64,000 bases of DNA from JALSHZ01 sp964614535 (GCA_964614535.1 CAZTOZ010000016.1:1-64000); one strand, 5' to 3'; shown: positions 19,217 through 28,041, numbered from the stretch's first letter. Translations and numbers: made by a program. The notes: generated by a model not told the origin, from the sequence alone.

Positions 19217-19621
19217 CTAACCATCTTCCGTGCCATCTATCACACGGATACGGCCCGCCTGCCTGGCATCCAAATACGCTGCCTTGGCGCTGCGAGCCTG
19301 CTCTTTTTCGCGCTTTGGTGTCTTGTTGTCCTTCTTGAGAAAAGCATGAGCACAAATAATGACCCTGCCCTCGTCATAGAACCAGAGCACGCGAATTCGC
19401 CCCTTGCGGATCTGCCAGATGTCCCCTTGCTCATCGACACGATGGCAAATCTTCTTGTTGAGAGATCGCGGCCCTCGTGCATCTGAAGCGACCCGCTCCA
19501 ACAACGGCATGAGTTGAGCCACCATGCCGCTGTACTGGCTCTCGATAGACTCAAGAAACATCAGGACACTGTCCAATGCATAGACCGTCCACAGATCGCT
19601 CTCGATCAGATAGAGGTCCAT
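19217..19621 (-). CDS. higB: HigB/RelE-superfamily toxin
   Basis: 134 aa. The RelE-like core reads ARGPRSLNKKICHRVD, DIWQIRKGRIRVLWFYDEG and AHAFLKKDNKTPKREKEQA, the last being the conserved KK-x-TP-x-E segment of gp49/HigB toxins. Members cleave mRNA on the ribosome. It is the first gene of a three-gene operon with the antitoxin and SecB-like chaperone. The N-terminal 40 residues are less conserved. Catalytic activity is presumed, not shown. Confidence 0.85.
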   Translation of the reverse strand: MDLYLIESDLWTVYALDSVLMFLESIESQYSGMVAQLMPLLERVASDARGPRSLNKKICHRVDEQGDIWQIRKGRIRVLWFYDEGRVIICAHAFLKKDNKTPKREKEQARSAKAAYLDARQAGRIRVIDGTEDG

Positions 19622-19624
19622 TGA

Positions 19625-19668
19625 TTAACCCAAGAGTTAAATTTATACCCTGAACCCGCCACTTTCAA
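19625..19668 (-). promoter_or_regulatory. Candidate promoter and operator of the TAC operon
   Basis: On the minus strand TTGAAA (19668-19663) and TATAAA (19647-19642) form a -35/-10 pair with 15-bp spacing (17 bp if TAAATT is used). The inverted repeat TTAAC-CCAAGA-GTTAA (19625-19640) follows directly, 4 bp before the toxin ATG. This is the expected place for an autoregulatory HigA operator. The AT-rich stretch stands out from the GC-rich background. Confidence 0.5.
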
Positions 19669-19860
19669 GCACCCTCCCTACTCCAACGGTCTTATTCCAT
19701 CACATTCCCCCGGGCGCGACACCCCGGACCCAACCACGATGTGGCATGGGTCTAATACTGGGCATGGCGCCGATGCAAACCGGCGCGAGAGGCCGTCGGG
19801 AGGTTGGGAATCAGCATGGAGCCTCGTATATGCCGGGCAAGGGAGAAGCCCGGACCCAAC

Positions 19861-19889
19861 GAAAAAGCCCGCGGAGCGCGGGCTTTTTC
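19861..19889 (-). terminator. Perfect bidirectional terminator after tRNA-Met
   Basis: GAAAAAGCCCGCG, loop GAG, CGCGGGCTTTTTC: a 13-bp perfect stem flanked by A and T runs, so it works on either strand. It lies 20 bp beyond the CCA end of the tRNA. The rest of 19669-19860 holds no recognisable gene. Confidence 0.9.
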
Positions 19890-19909
19890 GTTGGCCGATG
19901 GCCGGAATA

Positions 19910-19986
19910 TGGTGGCTATGCCCTGATTCGAACAGGGGACCCCATCATTATGAGTGATGTGCTCTAACCAGCTGAGCTACATAGCC
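19910..19986 (-). tRNA. tRNA-Met (anticodon CAU)
   Basis: 77 nt including an encoded CCA. The acceptor GGCTATG pairs with CATAGCC, the D-arm reads GCTCAGCTGGTTAGAGC, the anticodon loop CTCATAA carries CAT, and the T-arm has GTTCGAATC. It closely matches elongator tRNA-Met. A CAU tRNA modified to read isoleucine AUA is a formal alternative, but the acceptor and anticodon stems resemble elongator Met. Confidence 0.93.
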
Positions 19987-20204
19987 ATATCAGCGACGTG
20001 TTGGAGGCACGATTGGTCAACACCTTGTGTGCGACACGGAAGGCGCCGCGATTCTCGATGACGTCATGCCGTCGGAAAGGTGGGGAAGCCGGGCGTCGCT
20101 TTCCCGGTTTCCGCTGGAGAGAAAACCGGGTTGGTCTTTCCTCCGGGATATCGGGAGCGCGAAGCTTACCGAATAGGCTGTTTGTGGTCAATCGCCAATA
20201 TTGG

Positions 20205-21296
20205 TCATACGTTGAAGCGGAAGTGGACGACGTCACCCTCCTGCATGATGTAGTCCTTGCCTTCGAGTCGCCACTTGCCGGCGTCCTTGGCGCCCTGTTC
20301 GCCACCACAGGCGATGAAGTCGTCGTAGCCGACCACTTCGGCGCGAATGAAGCCCTTTTCGAAGTCGGTGTGGATCTTGCCGGCGGCCTGGGGGGCGGTG
20401 GCACCGACGTGGACGGTCCAGGCCCGGACTTCCTTGACGCCGGCGGTGAAAAAGGTCTGCAACCTGAGCAGCCGGTAGCCGGCGTAGATGACGCGGTTGA
20501 GGCCGGGCTCTTCGAGGCCGAGGTCGTTGAGGAACTCGTCCCGCTCCGCGTCTTCGAGTTCGGAGAGGTCCATTTCAATCTGGGCACAGACGGGAACGAC
20601 CTCGGCGCCCTCCCGCGCCGCGATTTCACGGACGGTGTCGAGGTGGGGGTTGTCGTCGAAACCATCCTCGGCGACGTTGGCGATGAAGAGGATGGGTTTG
20701 AGGGTGATGAGCCGCAGTTCGGCGATGCGCTTGGTCTCGTCTTCGTCCAGATCCAGCGTTCGCGCCGACTGCCCGGCCCCCAGGTGCGCCGCCAGCCGCT
20801 CCAGAACGGCTAGCTGGGCCTTGGCGGCCTTGTCGCCCGACTTGGCGACCCGGCCGACGCGGTTGACGGCCTTTTCCACCGCTTCGAGGTCGGCGAGCAC
20901 CAGTTCGGTATTGATGGTGTCGATGTCGTCGGCCGGATCGATCCTGCCGGCGACGTGGACGATATCGTCGTTCTCGAAGCAGCGCACCACCTGGGCAATG
21001 GCGTCGGTATCGCGGATGTGGCCAAGAAACTGGTTACCCAGCCCTTCCCCTTTGGAGGCCCCTTCGACCAGCCCGGCGATATCGACGAACTCCATCGTCG
21101 TCGGCACCACGCGCTCGGGCTCGACGATCTTCGCCAGCTCGTCGAGCCGCGGGTCGGGCACCGGGACGACACCCACATTGGGCTCGATGGTGCAGAAGGG
21201 GTAGTTGGCGGCCTGGATGCCCGCCTTGGTAAGCGCATTGAAAAGCGTCGATTTGCCAACATTGGGCAGGCCGACGATGCCACATTTGAATCCCAT
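20205..21296 (-). CDS. ychF: Redox-regulated ATPase/GTPase YchF (OLA1 family)
   Basis: 363 aa, full length. The P-loop GLPNVGKSTLFNAL is followed by DIAGLVEGASKGEGLG (G3 region). The altered G4 site typical of YchF/OLA1 proteins, which prefer ATP over GTP, follows, with a coiled-coil insertion and a C-terminal TGS domain (RAWTVHVGATAPQAAG, ending GDVVHFRFNV). It binds ribosomes and is linked to translation and stress responses. It lies 9 bp downstream of pth, the conserved gammaproteobacterial pairing. Confidence 0.97.
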   Translation of the reverse strand: MGFKCGIVGLPNVGKSTLFNALTKAGIQAANYPFCTIEPNVGVVPVPDPRLDELAKIVEPERVVPTTMEFVDIAGLVEGASKGEGLGNQFLGHIRDTDAIAQVVRCFENDDIVHVAGRIDPADDIDTINTELVLADLEAVEKAVNRVGRVAKSGDKAAKAQLAVLERLAAHLGAGQSARTLDLDEDETKRIAELRLITLKPILFIANVAEDGFDDNPHLDTVREIAAREGAEVVPVCAQIEMDLSELEDAERDEFLNDLGLEEPGLNRVIYAGYRLLRLQTFFTAGVKEVRAWTVHVGATAPQAAGKIHTDFEKGFIRAEVVGYDDFIACGGEQGAKDAGKWRLEGKDYIMQEGDVVHFRFNV

Positions 21297-21305
21297 GGAT
21301 GCTTC

Positions 21306-21875
21306 CTATCGAGAGTGGAGCTGGTTCATCGCCTTGTCGAACTCGCCGGCGACGATCAGCTCGGCCCGGCGCGCGGCGTCATCGATGGCGTTGCGGATCT
21401 GCTGATCCTCCGCCTTGCGCGGCCGGTCGAGGACGTAGTCGATGACTTGGTCACGGTGTCCGGGATGGCCGATACCGATGCGCAGCCGCCAGAAATCCTT
21501 GCCGACATGGCTGAAGATGTCGCGCAGACCATTGTGGCCGCCATGGCCGCCCCCCCGTTTGAGCCGGCAGGTGCCGGGCTCGAGGTCGAGCTCGTCGTGG
21601 GCCACCAGCAGTTCGTCGATGCCGATCTTGTAGAACTGCATCAGTTGACGCAACGCGATGCCGCTGCGGTTCATGAAGGTGGTGGGCTTGAGCAGCCAGA
21701 CCGGCTGGCCACCGACGCTCACCCTGGCCACGTCGCCGGAGAACTTGGTCTCGTGTCCGAAACGCCCCTGGTGACGCCGCGCCAGCTCGTCCACAAACCA
21801 AAACCCGGCATTGTGCCGGGTCTGGTCATATTTTGGCCCCGGGTTGCCGAGGCCGGCGATCAGTCGAATGGCCAT
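21306..21875 (-). CDS. pth: Peptidyl-tRNA hydrolase
   Basis: 189 aa. It recycles peptidyl-tRNA released from stalled ribosomes. Conserved sites are visible: GLGNPGPKYDQTRHNAGF with the catalytic His in RHNAG, KPTTFMNRSG, HDELDLEPG with the catalytic Asp, and GGGHGGHNGLRDI. It sits between rplY (17 bp upstream) and ychF. Confidence 0.97.
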   Translation of the reverse strand: MAIRLIAGLGNPGPKYDQTRHNAGFWFVDELARRHQGRFGHETKFSGDVARVSVGGQPVWLLKPTTFMNRSGIALRQLMQFYKIGIDELLVAHDELDLEPGTCRLKRGGGHGGHNGLRDIFSHVGKDFWRLRIGIGHPGHRDQVIDYVLDRPRKAEDQQIRNAIDDAARRAELIVAGEFDKAMNQLHSR

Positions 21876-21892
21876 CAGGCGCTACGGCGGGA

Positions 21893-22522
21893 TTACTCCT
21901 CGCCCGCTTCCTCGCCTTCCTCGCCTTCGTCACCCGTCTTCATGCCGCGACCTTTCTGGATGATGACGACAGCAAGATCGTGCTCGGGCCCTTGCGCCAG
22001 TTCCGGCAGCTCGACGCCCGGCGGCAGCTTGATGTCGGACATGTGGATGGTCTCGCCCACGCCCAGGGCACCCAGATCGACCTCGATGAACTCGGGCAGC
22101 GCGCTCGGCAGGCAGGTGATCTCCACATCGGTGAGAAGGTGGTTGACGATACCGCCCAACTTGACGCCCGGCGCGCTGTCCTCGTTGATGAAGTGCAGCG
22201 GCACGTGGGTGCGCAGCAGCTCGTTCTCGTCGATGCGCATCAGGTCGAGATGCAGGATCAGCGCCTTGGAGGGATGGCGCTGCACGTCCCGCAGCACCAC
22301 CTTCTCCTCTTTGCCTTCCAGCTTGAGGGTGAGGATCTGCGAGTAGAACGCCTCATCATCGAGGTGGTTGCGGATAACGTGGTGGGTCAGCGTGATCGCC
22401 ACCGGCTCCTTGCCCGCGCCGTAGACGATGGCGGGCATCTTGTCTTCGCGACGCAGGCGGCGGCTCGCACCCTTTCCCTGCTCTGTCCGAAGCTCGGCTT
22501 CCAGTACATAGTTATGGCTCAT
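21893..22522 (-). CDS. rplY: 50S ribosomal protein L25/general stress protein CTC
   Basis: 209 aa, the long CTC-type L25 that binds 5S rRNA. The N-terminal L25 domain shows GASRRLRREDKMPAIVYG, and the C-terminal beta domain contains HVPLHFINEDSAPGVKLGG and GETIHMSDIKLPPGVE. An acidic tail (GDEGEEGEEAGEE) ends the protein. The start MSHNYVLEAELR at 22522 fits the family; the longer frame extends into the prs-rplY spacer and was rejected. Confidence 0.96.
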   Translation of the reverse strand: MSHNYVLEAELRTEQGKGASRRLRREDKMPAIVYGAGKEPVAITLTHHVIRNHLDDEAFYSQILTLKLEGKEEKVVLRDVQRHPSKALILHLDLMRIDENELLRTHVPLHFINEDSAPGVKLGGIVNHLLTDVEITCLPSALPEFIEVDLGALGVGETIHMSDIKLPPGVELPELAQGPEHDLAVVIIQKGRGMKTGDEGEEGEEAGEE

Positions 22523-22631
22523 GATGTTTTCCGTGTTTACAGATTGAAAAAAAACCGACCACCGCCTCTGCCATGGCCGGGCATCCGTCCTCGCGACCAA
22601 GGACGGTTCTCGGGGCGAACCCCAAAATCGA

Positions 22632-22657
22632 CGGAGCCTGTCGCACGACAGGCTCCG
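22632..22657 (-). terminator. Hairpin in the prs-rplY spacer
   Basis: CGGAGCCTGTCG and CGACAGGCTCCG form a perfect 12-bp stem with a 2-base loop. On the minus strand it is followed by TCGATTTTGGG, only a short T-run. It may partly terminate prs transcription or act as an RNA-processing element before rplY. Confidence 0.6.
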
Positions 22658-22682
22658 CAAGGTCGGATCCGGCTCGGCGCCG

Positions 22683-23642
22683 TCACTCCTCGAACAACTC
22701 CGACACCGACTCCTCGCGATTGATGCGGCGCATGGTATCGGCCAGCATATCGGCGGTGGTCAGCACCCGGATCTTTTTGGACCGCTCCGCCTCCGGCTTG
22801 AGCGGAATCGTATCGGTGACCACCAGTTCGTCGAGCACCGAGTTTTCGATGTTCTCGATGGCCGGCCCCGACAGCACCGGATGGGTGATATAGGCCGACA
22901 CCCGATCGGCACCGTTCTCCTTCAACGCGATGGCCGCCTCGCAAAGCGTGCCGGCGGTGTCGACGAGATCGTCCACCACCACGCAGTCGCGCCCGGCGAC
23001 ATCACCGATGATGTGCATCACCTTGGAAACCCCCGGGCGCGGACGGCGCTTGTCGATGATCGCCAGCTTGTTGCCGATACGGGTGGCAAACGCCCGCGCC
23101 CGCACCACGCCACCGACATCGGGGGAGACGACCGTCAGCTTGTCGCTGCTGGGGTTGCGCTCGACGATATCCTCCAGCAGCACCTTGGAGCCGTAGATAT
23201 TGTCCACCGGCAGATCGAAAAAGCCCTGCACCTGATCGGCGTGCAGGTCGATGGTCAACACCCGGTCCACACCGACGACCGTGAGCAGATTGGCCACCAC
23301 CTTGGCCGTGATCGGCACCCGCGCCGACCGCACCCGGCGATCCTGGCGTGCATAACCGAAATAGGGGATGACAGCGGTGATCCGGCCTGCCGAGGAGCGA
23401 CGCAGCGCGTCGACCATGATCAGCAGTTCCATCAGATTGTCGTTGGTCGGCTCGCAGGTGGACTGGACGATGAAGACGTCATGCCCCCGGACGTTTTCGA
23501 GAATCTCCACCTGGATCTCGCCGTCGCTGAAACGACCGACCTTGGCCTTGCCCAGCCGCAGACCCAGCTTGTCGACGATCGCCTCCGCCAGCCTGGTATT
23601 TGCATTGCCGGCAAATACCATCATTCCTGATATATCGGACAC
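22683..23642 (-). CDS. prs: Ribose-phosphate pyrophosphokinase
   Basis: 319 aa. It makes PRPP from ribose 5-phosphate and ATP. Landmarks are FAGNANTRLAEAI, GRFSDGEIQVEI, QSTCEPTNDNLMEL, RQDRRVRSARVPITAKVVA and the PRPP loop DCVVVDDLVDTAGTL. The start is GTG at 23642 (MSDISGMMVFAGN), with GGAAGAAG upstream; a longer frame reaching over the tRNA-Gln gene was rejected. It follows tRNA-Gln and ispE as in many gammaproteobacteria. Confidence 0.96.
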   Translation of the reverse strand: MSDISGMMVFAGNANTRLAEAIVDKLGLRLGKAKVGRFSDGEIQVEILENVRGHDVFIVQSTCEPTNDNLMELLIMVDALRRSSAGRITAVIPYFGYARQDRRVRSARVPITAKVVANLLTVVGVDRVLTIDLHADQVQGFFDLPVDNIYGSKVLLEDIVERNPSSDKLTVVSPDVGGVVRARAFATRIGNKLAIIDKRRPRPGVSKVMHIIGDVAGRDCVVVDDLVDTAGTLCEAAIALKENGADRVSAYITHPVLSGPAIENIENSVLDELVVTDTIPLKPEAERSKKIRVLTTADMLADTMRRINREESVSELFEE

Positions 23643-23766
23643 TTTGCTTCTTCCGCTTTGGGATATCTGTTGAGACGATCCAGGCTCGATGTTTGCGAGC
23701 GGACAGGCGGTGCGCCGGTCCGGCGCGGTCGCGGGTTGTTCGCCTACCCCGCATACCGGAAAAAAG

Positions 23767-23841
23767 TGGCTGGGCCGGCAGGATTCGAACCTGCGCATGC
23801 CGGGATCAAAACCCGGTGCCTTACCGCTTGGCGACGGCCCA
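23767..23841 (-). tRNA. tRNA-Gln (anticodon UUG)
   Basis: 75 nt with encoded CCA. The acceptor TGGGCC pairs with GGCCCA (U1-A72, typical of tRNA-Gln), and the anticodon loop TTTTGAT holds TTG. The T-arm contains GTTCGAATC. It lies between ispE and prs on the same strand, a conserved position, and is probably excised from an operon transcript. Confidence 0.95.
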
Positions 23842-23991
23842 TCTTTTATTGACCGGCAAACAGGTCTTCCTGACCTGTTGCCGGATCGCCTTTGAAACGC
23901 TGGCGGAACTGCGCGGAGTCCCTGGCCTTTCAAAGGCTCACATCGCTCGATCCGATGCGGCGCTCAACACATGCTCCGGCGCTGGTCCGCG

Positions 23992-24840
23992 TCAGAGCGA
24001 TTGCAGCAATGGCGAGCGAGTCACGCCCCGTGCCGCAAACCCACGCAGACCGGCTGGCAGTTGCGCGAGTATTCTAGCAGCTTGGGCTTCGTCCGCAACG
24101 GCGGCGAAGATGCAGCTACCCGTGCCGGTCAATCGCGAAGGCGCAAATTTGTCCAGCCATTTCATGGCTTTGTCGACTTCGGGATACCGCTTGCGCACCA
24201 GTGGCTCGAACACGTTGTCACCGCCGGAGGCGAGAAAGTCGCGTATTGTGATCGGGGCGCAGTCCCGTGTCAATTCCGGCGAGGCAAAAAGCGCCGGCGT
24301 GGCGATATGGACGTCGGGGCGCAGCACCACGAACCAGCGCGATGGCAATGACACCGGTTCGAGCCGTTCACCGATGCCTTCGGCCCAGGCCGTATGACCA
24401 TGGACGAAGACCGGCACGTCCGCGCCCAGCCGCTGCCCCAGCCGGGCGAGGTCGTCACGGGAGAGGCCACAACCCCAGAGCGCATTGAGCGCCACCAGCG
24501 TGGTGGCCGCATCGGAGCTGCCGCCACCCAGCCCGCCGCCCATCGGCAAGCGCTTGTCGATATGGATTCTGACGCCGCGTGAGACGCCGGCCTCGTCGCG
24601 CAGCAGCCGCGCCGCGCCGACGATCAGATCCGACGCGGCCGGCACCCCGGGCACGTCGGTGATGCGCTCGACCACCGGATCGTCGGTGACATCGAAAGCC
24701 AGCTCGTCCCCATGATCGAGCAGCTGGAAAAGCGTCTGCAATTCATGATAGCCGTCGTCACGACGGCCGGTGATATGAAGAAAGAGGTTCAGCTTGGCTG
24801 GCGCCGGCCAGCGGCGCAACCCGTCGGGCAGTGCGCTCAT
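23992..24840 (-). CDS. ispE: 4-diphosphocytidyl-2-C-methyl-D-erythritol kinase
   Basis: 282 aa, a GHMP kinase of the MEP isoprenoid pathway. PAPAKLNLFLHITGRRDDGYHELQTLF and the ATP loop PMGGGLGGGSSDAAT are diagnostic, and the C-terminal GTGSCIFAAV motif is present. The ATG overlaps the lolB stop (ATGA). It works upstream of the isoprenoid quinones that the hup and nos systems use. Confidence 0.97.
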   Translation of the reverse strand: MSALPDGLRRWPAPAKLNLFLHITGRRDDGYHELQTLFQLLDHGDELAFDVTDDPVVERITDVPGVPAASDLIVGAARLLRDEAGVSRGVRIHIDKRLPMGGGLGGGSSDAATTLVALNALWGCGLSRDDLARLGQRLGADVPVFVHGHTAWAEGIGERLEPVSLPSRWFVVLRPDVHIATPALFASPELTRDCAPITIRDFLASGGDNVFEPLVRKRYPEVDKAMKWLDKFAPSRLTGTGSCIFAAVADEAQAARILAQLPAGLRGFAARGVTRSPLLQSL

Positions 24841-25457
24841 TCCCAGGATTTGATCAGCAGCTTGAGCCGGACGTTGCCCTGCGCCATCTTCGTCAGTTTT
24901 GGCAGCGCGAGCTTGTCATCGCTCTGATAGCTGGCGATGCGCATCGACCAGCCGCCCTGCTCCAGCGCCACCAGACGCCCATTGTCGTCGAACTCCTGCC
25001 GCCAGGCGACGGTGGTCGGATCGGGCAGCCCCTTGACCCACCAGGTGAGGCTGCGCACCGGGATCGACCAACCAAGATATTTCTGCAGCAGCCGTTCGGG
25101 ATTGTCGCCGCGGAAGGACTGCCCCTGCGCGGTCTGCAGATCGACCGCCTTGTCGTCTCCGCGCAGCCAGGCGACGCGGCGGCCGACCGGATCGAACAGA
25201 CGGATGTCGAACCGCTCTCCGTTCTGCAGCCACACCAGCGCCGCGCTGAAACCGTCGTTCTCCAACTGCACCCCGAGGCGGCCATCGAGCTTCCAGGTGG
25301 TGATGGGCGCGAGCTTCTCGGCCCGCTCGACCGCCAGCTCGCTGGGCCATACCCCCGCCGGGACGCCCGGCTTGGTCGCAGGCGCGGTGGCACAACCGGC
25401 CAACAACACGGCCACCAGCCACGGCAACAGAGCAGATAGAGTCCGCGCCCTCGTCAA
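24837..25457 (-). CDS. lolB: Outer-membrane lipoprotein receptor LolB
   Basis: 206 aa. The signal peptide ends in the lipobox VLLAGC, so Cys22 is lipidated. The mature part has ITTWKLDGRLGVQLENDGFSA and the Trp-rich core typical of LolB, which takes lipoproteins from LolA into the outer membrane. The likely start is TTG at 25457, overlapping the stop of the TPR gene (TTGA) with AGGGG upstream. The TPR-lolB-ispE order is standard. Confidence 0.93.
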   Translation of the reverse strand: MTRARTLSALLPWLVAVLLAGCATAPATKPGVPAGVWPSELAVERAEKLAPITTWKLDGRLGVQLENDGFSAALVWLQNGERFDIRLFDPVGRRVAWLRGDDKAVDLQTAQGQSFRGDNPERLLQKYLGWSIPVRSLTWWVKGLPDPTTVAWRQEFDDNGRLVALEQGGWSMRIASYQSDDKLALPKLTKMAQGNVRLKLLIKSWE

Positions 25458-27166
25458 TCGAGCATCCCCTTCACCTGCAGCAGGCGTTCATCGTCGGGGG
25501 CAGCCTTGAGCGCCTCGCCCAGCACCTCGCGCGCCTTCTCCTTTTCGCCCCGTTTGAGATAGACCTCCACCAGATGGGCCGCGATCTCGGCATCGGGGGT
25601 GATGCTGTAGGCCTTCCGCAGATAATCGATGGCCGCCTCCAGATCACCCAGCCGGTATTTGACCCACCCCATGCTGTCGATGATGGCGGCATCGTCGGGA
25701 CGCAGCTTCAGCGCCTTCTCGATGTAGTCGTAGGCTTCCCGGTAGCGATCGGTGCGGTCGGCCAGCGTGTAGCCCAGCGCATTGAGCGCGGTGGCGTTGT
25801 CCGGCTCCTTCTCCAGAATCTTTTTCAGGTCGCGCTCCAGCCAGTCGATATGGCCGATGTTCTCCGCCACCATCGCCCGCGCGTAGAGCAAGTCGGTGTT
25901 GTCGGGATATCGGTCGAGCAGGTCGCTGTAGAAGTCGTAGGCCTTGCGAGGCCCCTGATGGTCCCGGATCAGCTCCCCTTCGAGCAGATAGAGCCGCAGC
26001 TTCATCGGCTCGCTGGCCGCCTTCTCCTGCAGGCTGTGGAGATAGTTCCGCGCCTCGTCGATCTGGCCATTCTGCGCCATCAGCATGGCGATACGGGACT
26101 TGGCCTCGAAGAAATACTCACCATCGTGAATGCGGGAGTACCACTGCACCGCTTCGGGGACGTTGCCCTCCTCCTCGGCCAGCACCCCCAGGTAGTAGAA
26201 CGCCTCATTGCGATGCGTCGGGGACTCGGTGAGACGATCGAGACGCGCCCGCGCCGCCGCCTTGCGCCCCAGCTCGATCTCCAGCAGCGCGGCACTGTAG
26301 ATCAGATCCATGTCGTCCGGGCGCTCGGCCAGCATGCGCTCGTACTGCGCCAGCGCCTGCTCGTAACGGCGTGCCTGCACCAGCATCCGCGCATAGTTGT
26401 GGCGCAACTCGACATCGGCCGGATCGGCATCGACCAGCCGCTTCATCCCGGCCAGCGCGGCCTCCACATCACCCAGCGCCAACATGCTGCGAAAACGGAC
26501 GATCTGCGCCTTGCGGCTGTCGGGGTCGAGCTTCAGCGCCGCCTCCGCCGCCGCCTTCGCCCCCGCGTAGTCGTGCGCGCGATAGGCCATTTCGGCATAG
26601 GTCTGCTGCGCATGGACCACATTGGCATAGCGCTTGCGCAGCAGATCCATCGTCTCGAGAGCCGCCTGGGTCATGCCCTCGCCTCCCAGCATCAGATTGA
26701 TGTGGGCAAAGGAGCTTTCGTAGGCCTTCTCACCCGCCTGATCGATGACGCGCGCCAAATACTCCGCCGCCTTCTCCGGCTGCTCCATCTGCACATGGAG
26801 CACCGCCGCCATGCGCAGCGCCTCGGGATTGTCCGGTTCCAACGCCACCCAACGCTTGACCGCATCGAAGGCCAGATCGTAATCCCGCGCGTAGAGCGCG
26901 ATCTTGGCCGTGCGCGCGGCGATCTCCGGGTCGTCACTGAGCTTGGCCGCTTCGAGATAGTGCTTGGTGGCCTCTTCCAGATTCCCCAGCTTGCCGGTGA
27001 TCTCACCGGCCAACACCTGATAGACCAGCTCCGCCCGCTTCTCGATCTCCGGGCTGATGGGGGGCGCGCCAACCGGCAGCTGCGGTCCGGTGGGCGGTGT
27101 CGTGGCGCAACCAGCCACCGACAGCGCTGCCGCAACGGCCACCGCGAGAAGGGATGTTCTGGTCAT
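25454..27166 (-). CDS. TPR-repeat lipoprotein upstream of lolB
   Basis: 570 aa. The signal peptide with lipobox LSVAGC (near residue 20) predicts an outer-membrane lipoprotein. The rest is a tandem array of about a dozen tetratricopeptide repeats, for example LEKEPDNATALNALGYTLAD and LKLRPDDAAIIDSMGWVKYR. Similar proteins lie next to lolB in many gammaproteobacteria (the PA4667 type); their function is not firmly known, though envelope assembly is likely. The ATG at 27166 fits the signal peptide; the 25-codon upstream extension does not. Confidence 0.88.
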   Translation of the reverse strand: MTRTSLLAVAVAAALSVAGCATTPPTGPQLPVGAPPISPEIEKRAELVYQVLAGEITGKLGNLEEATKHYLEAAKLSDDPEIAARTAKIALYARDYDLAFDAVKRWVALEPDNPEALRMAAVLHVQMEQPEKAAEYLARVIDQAGEKAYESSFAHINLMLGGEGMTQAALETMDLLRKRYANVVHAQQTYAEMAYRAHDYAGAKAAAEAALKLDPDSRKAQIVRFRSMLALGDVEAALAGMKRLVDADPADVELRHNYARMLVQARRYEQALAQYERMLAERPDDMDLIYSAALLEIELGRKAAARARLDRLTESPTHRNEAFYYLGVLAEEEGNVPEAVQWYSRIHDGEYFFEAKSRIAMLMAQNGQIDEARNYLHSLQEKAASEPMKLRLYLLEGELIRDHQGPRKAYDFYSDLLDRYPDNTDLLYARAMVAENIGHIDWLERDLKKILEKEPDNATALNALGYTLADRTDRYREAYDYIEKALKLRPDDAAIIDSMGWVKYRLGDLEAAIDYLRKAYSITPDAEIAAHLVEVYLKRGEKEKAREVLGEALKAAPDDERLLQVKGMLD

Positions 27167-27368
27167 GTTCCATTGGCCTCGGGAAATAGCGTGCCCGTAT
27201 CTTAGCAGAACTCCCCCCGCTTTCACGGACCCGCCGCTCACCGTGACCGCGACCCTTCCGGGAGGGATCTCATCATTCGGCCGATTGGGTCATGCTCTAC
27301 GGAAGGATGACAACGAGATCGCTGAAAACAACCGGCTTTCACAACGCCTCGCTCGAGTCCCCATGGCA

Positions 27369-27709
27369 TCATTCGCCGCCCACTCTCCGGTACAGGCAGT
27401 CGTTGTGGCGGAGAATACCTCGCCGAAACACATCGTTTTCCAGCCGGTCGAAGTGGACGACATCCATTGATTGAAGGCGATGGGCAATTCATCGAGTTCA
27501 TTCCACAGGCGGGCAAATGTGGCCTCGTCCATCTCCGGCGCGAACACGGCGAGGCCGATATCCGACCCGACCCGGGCCGGTGCTCGTACCGGGCGGGAGA
27601 TGAAAACCACCACACTTTCAATTTGCAGGTAGCGCGAAAATACCAAAACGAGCGCGTCGATAATGCCGGTGGAAAACCCCAGCATTTCGGTCTGGGCGGT
27701 CAGCACCAT
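27369..27709 (-). pseudogene. Decayed MNT nucleotidyltransferase (HI0073-like), frameshifted
   Basis: The frame from ATG 27709 shows a minimal nucleotidyltransferase: ALVLVFSRYLQIESVVVF, then a corrupted active site (ISRPVR for GSRARG, GSDIGL for GSDIDL), then LWNELDELPIAFN. Homology then continues in another frame from 27467 as MDVVHFDRLENDVFRRGILR, with a stop at 27369. So there is at least one frameshift plus loss of catalytic residues. It overlaps the partner HEPN remnant by 10 bp, the normal coupling of such pairs. Its product would act as antitoxin or AMPylase if intact. Confidence 0.75.
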
Positions 27710-28041
27710 GCCGTGCTCTCCTCACGCAGCGCCTCAAGCAAGGGCAGCGCGGTGGTGCAGACGAATGTGTACACCTCGCGCGCCAACCGGTCATCGTAGC
27801 TATGACTGGTGAGGTCGCGTTATTGCAGCATCCCCGACCAGCGGTTGCCGTCGTCGAGAAGTTGCGCGGCAACAGACGCCCGGACCACTGCTCTCGGGGT
27901 TGCCGCTTCGATCCCTTCCTGCTCCAGCCTGGATTTGAGCATCTTCCAGGCCAGTTCATGGCTGAACTCGAAACGCTGGATGGCCGCGCCCCGAACAAGT
28001 TCGTTTTCCGGCCGCCGGGCTGCTTCACGCTGCCGAAGCCT
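27700..28041 (-). pseudogene. Decayed HEPN protein (HI0074/NTSB-like) with in-frame stop
   Basis: In one frame the conserved core is readable: RPENELVRGAAIQRFEFSHE, LAWKMLKSRLEQEG, RWSGMLQ, then TAA (27820-27822), then RDLTSHSYDDRLAREVYTF to a stop at 27700. RDLTSH is the R-x4-H motif of HEPN toxins. The premature stop falls just before it. The 5' end is also damaged: an in-frame stop at 28042 cuts off the expected N-terminal helix. It is the partner of the MNT remnant at 27369-27709. Confidence 0.75.

Noticed and set aside
19739..19967. Small open frames across tRNA-Met containing CPDSNRG
   Set aside because: This peptide is the translated antisense of a tRNA T-arm, a well-known false gene call.
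23658..23895. Small open frames across tRNA-Gln containing RQDSNLR
   Set aside because: Same artefact: antisense tRNA translated as protein.
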